Assembly: GCF_032452875.1 (NCBI RefSeq)
Contig: NC_083879.1
Location: 85,693,572 to 85,757,571 of the forward strand
Reading direction: 5' to 3'
DNA from: Bos javanicus
Taxonomy: Eukaryota > Chordata > Mammalia > Artiodactyla > Bovidae
Length of the DNA: 64,000 nucleotides
The position numbers were made by a program, and so were the translations under genes. The number at the start of each line of letters is the position of its first letter. Positions within the stretch are counted from its first letter, which is position 1. This document shows positions 1 through 9,710 of this stretch, piece by piece. The notes under the pieces were generated by a model, which ran no database searches, was not told the DNA's origin, and saw only the letters and a list, made by a program, of their open reading frames with translations.

Positions 1-2536
1 GCTTTTAATGGTACATGAAGTGTGTGCAAATTTACTAATAAATTTGTGGTGTTCACTTGTGCCCTATATAACAGTACTTAAAATACAATATATCTCTTTT
101 TGGCTATATGGCTTTCCATTTTTCTTTCTTAGGTTTAAATTACTGTGATTTAAAACATATCCCAACTGGATTCTAATGTATAGAATAACTTTATCTATGT
201 ATGTTCACTCCTATAATAACACTTCAAACTAGCTTTCAATAAATAAGTGATTTAAAAAAAAAATCTGAAGACTTTGTCCTTCAAAAAATGTCCTTGCTGG
301 GTCAGGAGCCCATATTCTGGATGTGGGTCGGCCTGGGTCATTGGCTGCTGTCCCCATGGTGGTCACGACCGGGAGGTGACGACTTGCCGAGGGTGGGGAC
401 ATAAGTGACCTTTGCCGGTCAAGGGCTCTGGGGGGCGGCCTCTCCCGGCAGCAGGTGACACCACTGTCGGAAGTTTCCCCTCAAGCAGCCACTTCCTGCC
501 ACTTTCCCCAGGAAAATCCTGGGAAATAAGGAATTACTGTCTGCAAGGCTGTAACTGTAAACACACACAGGGAGGGAACGCAGCCCCGCAGAGTGCGTCC
601 ACCCCCAAGCACACGCCCCAGCGGCGTCCCTGGAGGGCGAGGCTGCGACCAGGGGAGCGGCTTCCCGCTCAGAGTCCTGGCTCTGAAGCGCTGCCCTGGT
701 GCACGCGCGCTCTCGACGCCCACCTCCGGTCTGCAGGGGGCGGCACGGGGTGGGGGGGACCTGCTGGCACTGAACGGGGCTGCCCCTTCCGCCAGCTCAT
801 CTCTGCATGCGGTTGAGTGGGTTCATGGAAATCAGAGACCGGAGAAAGTCAGTCGGGGTGGGTGGGGGGTGCGGTGGTGGTGCGGTGGTGGTGTGGGGTG
901 TGGGGGGGTGTGGGAGGGGGTGTGGGGGTGGGGCGGGGGGGAGGTGGCGGTGGAGACACTGGCCCAGAGTCCAGCCGCGAGGGACGGAGCTCGATTGATC
1001 TCGACTCCTTCCCTTCCGCGTCCACTCTTGGAGGGAGACCCGCTTTCCCAGAGGTCAGTCTCCTAAGTGAACTTCTGTGCCGGCGGGGGCATGGCGTCCA
1101 GCTTCTCAGCCTGTCGAAGCCCGCGACGCGGATATTTCGGGAGATGCCGGCGGCCGGGCCTCACGCCCATCTGCAGAATGAGGGCTTCAGGGTCCCGAGC
1201 GATCCGCTGTCTGCAAAGTCACCGATGGCCTCCTCAAGTCACGGTGGGAAGGAGGGTTCAGGTCGCCGATGCTGCGGCTGACACTGTGGTGACTGCTTAA
1301 GACATTTAAAGGGGGTGGCCCCCGAGTCCTGCCGCGAGCTGAGCGGGGCGGGGTGCGGGGTGGGGGGCGCTGGCCGCAGCAAGTCCAACAGGCGCGTCTC
1401 CTCCGCTGAATCTGAGCCGCCCTTTCTTCCAAGGAAGGTCTGATCAAAGTACATAAGCCACTGGACATGCCCAGAAAAGCCCAGACCTCACATTGCGTTC
1501 ACGTGAACACGGTTCCTCCGTCTGCCATGCAGATGACTCCGTGTTCGGGAATGGGCCTGGGAGCAGAAGAGAGCGAACGCAAGCACTTCCCAGCCCTGGT
1601 GGGAGGTGGGGTCAGGAGGGGCTGAGGACACATCGGGTCCCCAGCCCCCTGTTCAGGTGCGGCTGGCTTCCAGGAGACCCCCACCCCCCACCCCAGGCTG
1701 TTCCACGTCCAGGGTCACAGGCCTGCGGTCACCGCCGGCAGTGGGCTTGGATTGAACATCGCCATTCCTCTTAGCAAACGCAGACGCCCCCTGGGGCAGC
1801 CCAGCAAGGCTGAAGGCTCACCGGCTCCTCAGCTGCTCTCCGCCTGGCAGACAGGCCTGACGGTGGGCCGCCCACCACACAGAAGCCCCTCAGCCGGGCA
1901 GTGAGGGGCTCCGGTCCAGGGTCCCCTGCAGACCCCTGCCCCTCTCCCGGCACCATCCACTGGCCCCTCCCGGAGCTTCCGGGAAGGAGACTCGGCCCAG
2001 AGCCCCACCTCCTGCCCCGGACACCTCCCCACGCCCCACTTTGTGTGAGGGCTCCTCCGACCCTCCCGCTCGGGAAAGGGGAGCCGGCCTTCGGGCTCCG
2101 GGAGAGGAACTGCAGCTCCTTCCCACCGAGGCCCCAGGGCCCGGGGAGACGCCGCCGCAGGCAGAGAGGGCATCTTTGCAGGGTCCTGCCCACCGGCCGG
2201 GCCCCACCCTGCCTCCTGTATTCTGTACCCCCACCCCGGCCATACGCCCATACTCGGGATATTTGAAGATGGAGCCAAGTCAGGGGAAAGATGGAGTCAC
2301 GTGCAGGCCCCAGGCTCCCTCCTCAATGCAAAGCTCGCCCTCTCTCAGCACCCTGAAAACTCCCCCGCTGACGCCCCCTCCCACCCCCCACACCGCCCCA
2401 GGACTTCAGTACCCCCAAACCTTTGGGTTTCCTGCTGGTAATTTCCTGAAAGGCAGTTTTCAGGTTGAGAGAGGGATCAGGTTTGATAGCTTACAACTTA
2501 CTTTGTAAATATGTTTACCTTTCAAGCCAATTCACT
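1..2536. other. Unassigned downstream intergenic sequence, AT-rich then GC-rich
   Basis: Positions 1-290 are AT-rich and end with AATAAA (240-245) followed by an A-run, like the 3' end of a transcript or retrocopy on the plus strand, but no coding sequence precedes it in view. From 300 to 2,530 the sequence is GC-rich with scattered CpGs and several overlapping short ORFs in all frames, as expected for GC-rich non-coding DNA. I recognise no protein domain or interspersed repeat. Confidence 0.5.
855..955 (+). repeat. G-rich GGT/GGGGT low-complexity tract
   Basis: About 100 bp nearly devoid of A and with few C, made of GGTGG, TGTGGGG and GGGG runs. At least eight runs of three or more G occur with short loops, which is the pattern for multiple overlapping G-quadruplexes on the plus strand. 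The ORFs here (Gly/Trp/Val-rich) are artefacts of composition. Confidence 0.85.
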
Positions 2537-2550
2537 GATCAAGCATGTAT

Positions 2551-2758
2551 GTGTATGTACGTGTTACTCGCTCAGTCGTGTCTGACTCTTTGCGACCCCA
2601 AGGACTGTAGCCCCCCAGGCTCCTCTGTCCATGGGGTTCTCCAGGCAAGAGTACTGGAGTGGGTTGCCCTGCCCTCCTCCGGGGGTCTTCCCGACCCAGG
2701 GCTCGAACCCAGCTCTCCTGCATTGCAGGCGGATCCTTTACTGACTGAGCTATAGGGA
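2551..2758 (-). mobile_element. Bov-tA SINE (tRNA-derived head plus BovA body)
   Basis: Reads on the minus strand: a degraded tRNA-like head near 2758, the GGATCCGCCTGCAATGCAGG block, then the CCCACTCCAGTACTCTTGCC body and the AGTCAGACACGACTGAGCG end near 2575. It is flanked by imperfect 14-bp target-site duplications (2537-2550 and 2759-2772, two mismatches), which define the ends. Non-autonomous, mobilised by BovB machinery (established for this family). Confidence 0.88.
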
Positions 2759-2772
2759 GATCAAACATGAAT

Positions 2773-3496
2773 CTCACTCAACATCTCATTGAAAATTGAA
2801 GCCAGAAGCAAACACGCTCTGTGTGAAGATGAGAGCTGCAGACGCGATCTCCCTGCAGCTCACCGTGCGGTCCCTTCTTCCTGCCGTTATCGCCCACAAA
2901 GCCTCAGCTGCTGCGACAGCAGAGAGACCAGCTCGGGGGCCCAAGGAGGCTTCTCCTGGCCTTGTGCAGCCTCTGAGCCCCAAGGCTGGTCTGCCGCCCC
3001 AACACAAAGGAAGCTGGTCCTCTGGGGCGGAGGCATGAATGAGCCGGTGCCATGGCCAGAGGCCAGGGTTTGTTTTTTTGGCTGAATTGCTGGTTGCCTA
3101 GGTGCTGGGCCCATTGAAGGCTCTGGAGTCTGAAGCGGAGGTTGGGGTGATGCTCCTGCCAGCCACGGGCCTGAGATGGCTGGGAGCCCCAGGAGCTGCA
3201 GGAGGCAGGGAGGACGCTGCCGTTGCACCTCCAGACTGTGGGGGTCCCTGCTGCTCAGGCCTTGTGGTGCGTCCCCCTTCGTCACATCAGCGCTGGGGGC
3301 TCCTGACCCACAGACGAGCGAGGGCAGGCGGCGGGGGCACCTCTAGACTGGCTGCAGGAAGCTAGGCGTTGTCCCTGCGTGGCCTGGCGGGGCTGCTTTC
3401 GGCCCGGCCCCACTGCTCTGGTTCATCCTCTCGGGGCAGGGTCGTCACCAGGGACCTTCTGGGGTGACCGCCAGGAGCCTTTGGGCTCTGCTGCCC
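2773..3496. other. Unassigned intergenic sequence
   Basis: GC-rich unique-looking DNA between two SINEs. Short ORFs are present on both strands but show no recognisable domain, and no repeat family is apparent. Confidence 0.4.
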
Positions 3497-3707
3497 CGAA
3501 AGTGTCAGCCACTCAGTCGTGTCCGACGCTACGCGACCCCGTGGAGGGTAGCTCAGCGGGCTCCCTTGTCCCTGGGATCCCCCAGGTTAGAACCCAGGAG
3601 TGGGCTGCCTTTCCCCTCTGCAGGGGGCCTTCCTGACCCAGGGACTAAACCCGGGTCTCCTGCATCGCGGGCAGAGTCTTCACCACCTGAGCCAAGGGAA
3701 GCTCCCT
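3497..3707 (-). mobile_element. Bov-tA SINE, diverged
   Basis: Minus-strand element: the head region (TTGGCTCAGGTGGTGAAGAC) lies near 3690, the body (CACTCCTGGGTTCTAACC) is diverged, and the 3' end (TCGGACACGACTGAGTGGCTG) is near 3505. More substitutions than the other copies suggest an older insertion. Confidence 0.8.
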
Positions 3708-4827
3708 GCTCCCTGAAGCCTCATCTGATTCTTGCCTGTGGCCCTTGGGCCGGAGGCGGGTTCCTGCTCCTGTGTGACCACTGATGGCCCTGTCGTTTGT
3801 CAAACCGTGTGATGACAGACAGCGTCACTTCTCTCAAAGAAAGGTGAGGCGATCGAGCGTTCACGGCCCACAAGCTCAGACGGCAGCAAAGCGCTTCAAT
3901 CCTGGGACCCGTCAGCGCCTCTGGCCAGGACCAAGGGGCCGAGAGGCCAGAAGGACAGTGCCCCTCCCTGCCCCGTGCCCGGGATGGTCACCTCATCCTC
4001 CCATGAGCCCCGGGCCCTCGCCTGGGCAGGGCTCCTCCTGGTCCTGCCTTCCCATGACTGTGGGGCCAGCCCAGGAGCATGCCCTGGGCTGGGGCTGGGC
4101 CCCCGGAGCCCCCTACGCCGCCCCCTCCAGCTGCGGGGTCGGGGACAGTGAGGAGGCCTGAAGTGCTGGTTCTGCCGGGACACGGACACTCCCAGCTGTC
4201 TCCTCCTGTCCCCGAAATGCAGGTCTTCCATTTTGCTTTGGTACAAAGCTCAAGCCAGAAATCGGATACTTTTCTCTGGCTGGGGTGCCTAGTGGCATGG
4301 AGGGGACCCTTCTGGGGGCTTCTCTGTGGAAGGGCAGGGCTGGGGGACAGGCCACACGGTCCTGCTACCCTGCCGTCCCCTCCCGTCCCCTAGCCAGACA
4401 CCCCACACGACCTGGACAGACAGCAAGGCCCTGAGCAGGGAGACGCACTGGGGAGGGGTGTGAGCCCGGGGCCCCTTCCAGACCCTGCATGTCCTCCCCT
4501 GCCCTGGGCCCTGGACCCCTCGGGGAGACGCCGTCCTGCCTCTGGGGACAGCTGAGAGACGGTGGAGAAGGGTCTGACCAGGAGCCCCAGGGCCCACCCC
4601 TGGAGGGCCTCCTGGGGGTGGCGGGGAGAGGGGAGGGTTAGGGACCGGGCATCCTGGGGGCGGGTGCAGTCGAGCAGACGGGCCAGGCTGCCAAGGATGG
4701 GGCGGTCGGGAGGCCCAACTGAAAGAAGTGAAATTCAACCGGACAACACCCAGTCAGACGGTCCTTAGAGCTGTCCACAGGGTCAGGGTCGACGGACAGG
4801 GTGAGGCTGGGTGAGTGACCCCCAGCA
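3708..4827. other. Unassigned GC-rich intergenic sequence
   Basis: About 1.1 kb, GC-rich with scattered CpGs. No interspersed repeat, RNA gene or protein domain is recognised; ORFs overlap on both strands as expected from composition. Confidence 0.4.
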
Positions 4828-5035
4828 CATCACACCCAGGGGTGAAGCACGGAGACCCCAGGCTCTCCTCTCATCACACCCGGGACCCTCGGGAGCACAG
4901 AGACCCCAAGCTTTCCTCTCATCACACCCAGGGGCAAAGCACGGAGACCCCAAGCTCTCTTCTCAACACACCCGGGGCCCTCGGGAAGACGGAGACCCCA
5001 AGCTCTCCTCTCATCACACCCGGGGCCTCGGGAGG
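4828..5035 (+). repeat. Minisatellite with alternating 44-bp and 48-bp units
   Basis: Units begin with CAWCACACCC and end with CTCTYYTCT: 4828-4871 (44 bp), 4872-4919 (48), 4920-4963 (44), 4964-5011 (48) and a partial unit 5012-5035. The 44-bp type carries a GAAGCACGG/CAAAGCACGG interior, and the 48-bp type carries CCTCGGGAGCACAG/CCTCGGGAAGACGG. The true higher-order period is therefore 92 bp. The unit length is not a multiple of three, and the peptides read through it are not meaningful. Confidence 0.93.
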
Positions 5036-5287
5036 TGGTCTGTCTGGAACAGCCCTCCCCACACAAACTCTGTAATTAGTGACCGGCACTGGCTCGAGTA
5101 TGACCGAGGGTCTAAGCGCCTGAAGTGTAAACCTTCCGGAACCTTCTGCGTGTGAGGCGCGAGGGTGTGAGTCTCCCTGGCCGTCTCCACGGCTGCACGT
5201 CTCTGCCGTTTCTCTGCCTCCGAGCAGGGCTCCTTCACTGACACGTGCTGAGTCTGAGCTTCCCTTTAGGTTGGGCTTTGCTCACAT

Positions 5288-5478
5288 GTCCTCCCAGATG
5301 GCTCATCAGGTAAAGAGTCCGCCCGCGATGCGGGAGACCCAGGTTCGAGCCCTGGGTGGGGAAGATCCCCTGGAGAAGGAAAGGGTTTCCCCCGCCGCCG
5401 CCCGCCAGTGTTCCTCCCTGGGAGTCCCGGGGACAAAGGAGCCCGTGGGGTGGCAGAGTCGGACACGGCTGAGTGACC
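5288..5478 (+). mobile_element. Bov-tA SINE
   Basis: Plus strand: head CCCAGATGGCTCATCAGGTA, B-box-like GGTTCGAGCCCTGGG, then GATCCCCTGGAGAAGG, a GC-rich mutated body, and GAGTCGGACACGGCTGAGTGAC at the end. The body is partly altered (CCGCCGCCGCC insertion-like stretch at about 5391-5402). Confidence 0.88.
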
Positions 5479-6267
5479 CCCACCGCCCGCCCTCCCCGAT
5501 GGGCGAGACCCGATCACCAGCCGTCCCTTCGGTCCCCTGACCCGGGCCGCGCCCCTCCCGTCCTGAGGCCCCCTGCAGCCGAGTACCCCGTGTGCAGGCA
5601 GCTTAAGGGGAGCTGAGCCCGAGCTCCGCAGCCTTGCGGTCTGTCGTGGCCCCTCTTCCGCAGCCCCTGCCCTCCGCGCCCCGCTCGAGGCTCGCGGCCC
5701 GCTTCCGATGCAACTCCGCCCGCCCGAGCACCCCTCCTTCCTGAAGGCCCGCTTGCCGCTCCTGCGACACCTCTGCCCACGTCTTCTCTGCTCGGGTCCC
5801 CTTCCTCCCGCACCCTTCACACAGAGCGCCGCCCCCTGCTCTCCCCACACGCCTCGCTGGGTGAGGTCACCCTTCCCACCACCAGCAGCTGAGCGCGTCT
5901 CAAGCTCTGCCTTCCTGGGTCTTGCTGAGTCTCGGGCCCAAAGCCCCGCGCCTTCACCGCGGCTGCTACCCTCACGTGCCCGCGCCACGGTCCCCGGGTG
6001 CCCGGGAAGAGCCTGCGGCGCCAAGCCCCGCCAGTTGCTCACGGGATCTGATTTGGAAATCGTCTTCGGAGAGATCCAAGCTAGCTTGAGCTCACCGGGT
6101 GGGCCACGGTCCCAGATCTCTGTGTTCTTATAAAAAAGGGCAGAGTTGGACACAGAGACAGGTGCACACGCCCAGGGAGAACGCCGTGAGGGTGAGGGCG
6201 GAGGTTTACAAGCCGAGGACAGAGCCTCCCCTCAGTCCCCACAGGGCAGCAGCCCTCGGGCACCTTC
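5479..6267. other. CpG-rich intergenic segment, no gene recognised
   Basis: From about 5,480 to 6,060 the sequence is GC-rich with many CpGs, comparable to a small CpG island. Long ORFs cross it in several frames (one of 295 codons on the minus strand runs into the neighbouring SINE) but none has recognisable similarity. It could be an orphan island or a promoter of a non-coding RNA; nothing in the sequence decides this. Confidence 0.45.
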
Positions 6268-6350
6268 TGTCAGACATCTGGGCTCCGGAACTGGAGACGA
6301 AACTTCTGTTGTCTAAGCCTCCAGGTTTGTGGCACTTTGTCACATTATAT
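6268..6350 (+). mobile_element. MaLR-type LTR 3'-end fragment
   Basis: Short match to the familiar end of MLT1/MST-type LTRs: a CTGGGCTCCGGAACTGG-like block, TTCTGTTGTCTAAGCCTCC and TGTGGCACTTTGTCA. Only the terminal about 80 bp is recognisable. Non-coding remnant. Confidence 0.5.
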
Positions 6351-6939
6351 ATAACATACCTAACATCTTGCTGGGAGCCAAGTGCCCTTGAAGTCTGTTC
6401 CAGGCCTTAACCAATAAAATCCTCACCAGCTGGTGAAGCAGAGGCCGTTTCCCCATTTCCCAGCCGGAAAGACTGAGGCTGTGGAGGAAGACCCAGGCTG
6501 CGTGGGTCTCCGGAGCCTGCTATCGTCTTTCTGCTCCTCCTCTGATCCACCAGACCACCCTGTCCAGGGGCTAAAAGAAGAGTCCATGTAAAAAGGTCAA
6601 TAACCAGTGCTCCGAACCACACACATCAGGCTAAGACACCACAAATCCAGGGAGAATTTGTAAATCTTGGTTCCAGTGGGAAGCCATAACACCCCTCTCT
6701 CAGAATCTGACCAGTTAAGAATGAAATAAACAGACATTCAAGATGCAATCAGTGGAGGTGTGTGAGAGACTCTCTTCTTGTGAAAATAGAAATTTCCTAA
6801 TTTCTTTGATATCAAAGGACTTTTTCATAAATTGTGAAAACTAGAGTTCTTACAGGTCACACTAATCTGGAAATTAATAATAAGAAGCCGAAACAATTAT
6901 CTACTTGGAAATTTGAAAAAACACCTTTTGAATATAGTT
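6351..6939. other. Unassigned intergenic sequence
   Basis: Mixed-composition DNA. A weak MIR-like motif (CCCATTTCCCAGCCGGAAAGACTGAGGC region, 6452-6480) is too short to call. Nothing else is recognised. Confidence 0.35.
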
Positions 6940-7090
6940 CCCTGTGTATGTAGGCCCTTGTTTATCCATCTTATACATGATAGCTTATATCTGCTAACCC
7001 CAAGCTCCAGATACTTCCCTCCCTTACCTCTCCTCTGCCTCGACAACCACAAGAATGTTCTCTACGTGTGCAAGTCAGAAAAACACTTTA
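6940..7090 (-). mobile_element. L1 3'-end fragment (antisense)
   Basis: The plus strand reads like the reverse complement of the artiodactyl L1 3' UTR: CCCTGTGTATGTAGGCCCTTG, then ATCTGCTAACCCCAAGCTCC, CTTCCCTCCCTTACC and CGACAACCACAAGAATGTTCTCT. A 5'- and 3'-truncated remnant of about 150 bp. Confidence 0.6.
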
Positions 7091-7133
7091 AAAAGTGATT
7101 CCCAGATCAAAAGCAAATAACTTATAAGTGACT

Positions 7134-7194
7134 ACCTGGGTCTCCCGCATTGTAGGCAGACACTTTACCATCTTAGCCACCAGGAGGTCCTTTA
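7134..7194 (-). mobile_element. Bov-tA head fragment
   Basis: Only the tRNA-like head remains: CTACCTGGGTCTCCCGCATT, then TTACCATCTTAGCCACCAGG (plus-strand reading), equivalent to minus-strand GGTGGCTAAGATGGTAAAGT. About 40 bp from the next SINE. Confidence 0.7.
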
Positions 7195-7229
7195 AGTGAC
7201 TAGTTATATAGAAATCTATGAGGTGAGTA

Positions 7230-7567
7230 CGTGTGTGTGCGCTTGGTCGCTTCAGTCGTGTCTAACTCTTTGCGACCCCATGGACTATAGACCGCCAGGC
7301 TCCTCTGTCCCTGGGATTCTCCAGGCAAGAATACCGGAGTAAGTTGCCATGCCCTCCTCCAGGGGATCTTCCCGACCCAGGGATCGAACCCAGGCCTCCC
7401 ACATTACAGATGGATTCTTTACCATCTGAGCCACCAGGGAAGCCAAAGAACACTGGAGTGGGTAGCCTATCTCTTCTTCAGGGGATCTTCCTGACCCAGG
7501 GATCGAACAGGGGTCTCCTGCACTGCAGGTGGATTCTTTACCAGCTGAGCCACCAGGGAGGCCTTAG
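7230..7567 (-). mobile_element. Composite Bov-tA SINE with duplicated head
   Basis: A complete Bov-tA (about 7230-7444) is preceded on its 5' side (minus strand) by a second head plus partial body (7447-7562). A perfect 8-bp target-site duplication GGTGAGTA at 7222-7229 and 7568-7575 flanks the whole composite, so the head-duplicated form appears to have inserted as one unit. Confidence 0.85.
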
Positions 7568-8469
7568 GGTGAGTAGATTTCATCTCCAAACCTTTAAGAT
7601 GAAGCTAATGTTATAAACAGAGAAGATTTTATAGCTTTACCCATAATTTCACTGTTGAGCAGAAAAGTTTGAAATGAACAAGTTAAGCGTTCATTATAAG
7701 AAACCAGAAAAAGAATGAACAAAAGAGAATAAGAAGGATAAAATTAAGAGTGATAAAATTAATAGAGTGTCAAAAATCCCTGAACTAATAAAAATACCTA
7801 AAGCTGGTTATTCAAAATATATATATATATTAGGAAAGAGAAGTTCCTGGCAAGCCTGACTTTTAGGAACGCTGAGAGGGAGTACACAGAGTCCAACCGA
7901 GAAATGTGCGCAGAGAGGCAAGAGATGAGGAGAGCTGTGATCTCTGTCTGGATACCTTCTGTCGGTGTGGATGACATTAACGACGCTGTGGAGACTCACC
8001 CTCCGGGTGGGAGTGAGCCCGAGTGGGCAGCCCGACAGCCCTGTGATCCCGTGAAGCACACAGCAAAGACTCTCCATCAGATGAAGGTGAAGAGCTGCCA
8101 AAGCCAGACAGCTTCTTACCTGACTTTATCAGATATCCAGGGACACTTACACAATCCCTCCTTACACAAACTGTTCCAGAACAGAGAAGAATAGGGCACC
8201 AATCATGTCATAAAACCTTCACAAACAGCCTACTAAAGGTCCCCGCCACCCCCATCCCGTAGGAACGTTCCTTCCCTGAGACATACCCAGGGAGCCGTGA
8301 GCAGGCTGGACCCAGCGTGACATGCTCAGAGCGCACACTGTGATCCAGAGCATGCAGGCAGCTTTCTCACTGAGCGACCCATCAACGCCACTCAGCACAC
8401 CCTGCCTTCTAGAACAGTCCTGGGATCTGATCACCGCACACCCAAAACATATCTGGTAACCTCATATTT
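7568..8469. other. Unassigned intergenic sequence
   Basis: AT-rich to about 7,830, including (AT)7 at 7819-7832, then mixed sequence. A 96-codon plus ORF (7904-8194) and its antisense partner show no recognisable domain. Confidence 0.35.
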
Positions 8470-8860
8470 CCTAATCACAAGGCAGGGGTCAACAGAAATA
8501 AAAGAGAACTTAAAGACTATAAGAAGGGTATCTTCCAGAAAGCAGCAACAAATATAATCTTAAATGAGGAAACACTGATGGCGAGAGAAGCCCATTTATG
8601 TAACATCACCTCAGATATTTCAATCAAAGCAGCAAAGCAAGAGGAACTGAGGATAAGAATATTGTCAAAGAAAAGTATTAGACTAAGAAAATTCAGCAAG
8701 ATGACTGGACACGAGGCAAATTTATGCAAAAAAAAATTTCATATTGACATTATCGTTAGAAAATGAATAGGAAGAAATCCCATTTGTAACGGCAGCAGAA
8801 ACCAAGGAACACTCAAGGATAAGAATAGCAAGTATCTATGTGCTGGAGTTTATGTGTGTG
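8470..8860 (+). mobile_element. Old L1 ORF2-like remnant
   Basis: Resembles a decayed L1 ORF2 segment on the plus strand: phrases similar to AGACTAAGAAAATTCAGCAAG, and GAAATCCCATTTGTAACGGC followed by AAGAATAGCAAGTATCT. Frames are broken. A partial SINE tail lies just downstream. Confidence 0.45.
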
Positions 8861-8893
8861 TGGGTTAGTCACTCAGTCGTGTCTGACTCTGTA
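8851..8893 (-). mobile_element. SINE 3'-end fragment
   Basis: A 40-bp remnant: GT-rich run, then TTAGTCACTCAGTCGTGTCTGACTCT-type ending, the reverse complement of the BovA 3' end. No body or head follows. Confidence 0.65.
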
Positions 8894-8899
8894 GTTTAC

Positions 8900-9234
8900 A
8901 TCCTTAGGAATAATTAGCATTACCGCAGACCCAGACTGAAGCGATACGTTCTGAATGGGACGACAGTAACGTGAAAACGCCAGTTCTTTTTCAGTTAACA
9001 CCGGGATGCAAGGCGGCTGATCACTCACTTCTAATGTGTGGCAGGAAAAATAGGTGCGCAAGAGGGTCAAGAGCAGAAGCGGTGAAGAATAGAAAGGCAA
9101 CAGCGGAAAGTGGCAAGAGCCTAACGGCTGGAGGGCAGGACAGAACCCGGCTGCCTTTCCGGGCACCGGGACTTACTGGTGGACAAAGGTTACATCTCAA
9201 ACCCGTGCGAAAGGAAGCCACTCCGTAAATGTTT
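8900..9234. other. Unassigned sequence between L1 remnants
   Basis: About 330 bp, moderately GC-rich, possibly further decayed L1. No feature can be assigned. Confidence 0.3.
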
Positions 9235-9710
9235 GTGGGATGGTACCTGGATACATAGGAGAAAATAGAAGTTGATGCTGGTCTCATCCCATATGCAAAA
9301 ATAAATTTCGACTGGATTAAGAACAACTGTAAGGAGATCCAATCAGTCCATCCTAAAGGAGATCAGTCCTGGGTGTTCATTGGAAGGACTGATGCTGAAG
9401 CTGAGACTCCAATACTTTGGTCACCTGATGCGAAGAGCTGACTCATTTGAAAAGACCCTGATGCTGGGAAAGATCGAGGGCGGGAGGAGAAGGGGACGAC
9501 AGAGGATGAGATGGCTGGATGGCATCACCGACTCGATGGACATGGGTTTGGCTGGACCCCGGGAGTTGGTGATGGACAGGGAGGCCTGGCGTGCTGTGGT
9601 TCATGGGGTCGCAAAGAGTTGGACACGACTGAGCGACTGAACTGAACTGAAGAACAACATAGAAACACAAGATCATAAAAGCATTAAAGGAGCACGCAGC
9701 ACAGTATTAT
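9235..9710 (+). mobile_element. Old L1 ORF2 remnant interrupted by BovB
   Basis: The flanks of the BovB (9235-9327 and 9650-9710) join into an L1 ORF2-like segment: GACTGGATTAAGAACAAC followed by ATAGAAACACAAGATCATAAAAG. The BovB therefore landed within a pre-existing L1 relic. Confidence 0.5.
9328..9649 (+). mobile_element. 5'-truncated BovB LINE 3' end
   Basis: Encodes the C-terminal tail of the BovB polyprotein in the plus frame (QYFGHLMRRADSFEKTLMLG, then RRRGRQRMRWLDGITDSMD) and ends GACTGAACTGAACTGA. A perfect 9-bp target-site duplication AAGAACAAC at 9319-9327 and 9650-9658 flanks it. About 320 bp of a roughly 3.2-kb element. Confidence 0.93.

Noticed and set aside
1..265. 3' end of a plus-strand neighbouring gene
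   Set aside because: AATAAA followed by an A-run is suggestive, but no coding sequence is visible and the A-run could belong to a retroposed fragment.
4828..5035. CRISPR-like spaced repeats
   Set aside because: The units are contiguous tandem copies with no unique spacers, in a vertebrate genome. A minisatellite.
5266..6153. 295-codon minus-strand ORF
   Set aside because: Its C-terminal part is antisense Bov-tA sequence and the rest is GC-rich with no domain; other frames are equally open.
7134..7567. Genuine tRNA genes in the SINE heads
   Set aside because: The heads have A- and B-box-like motifs but continue into SINE bodies and lack a complete cloverleaf; they are tRNA-derived SINE promoters.
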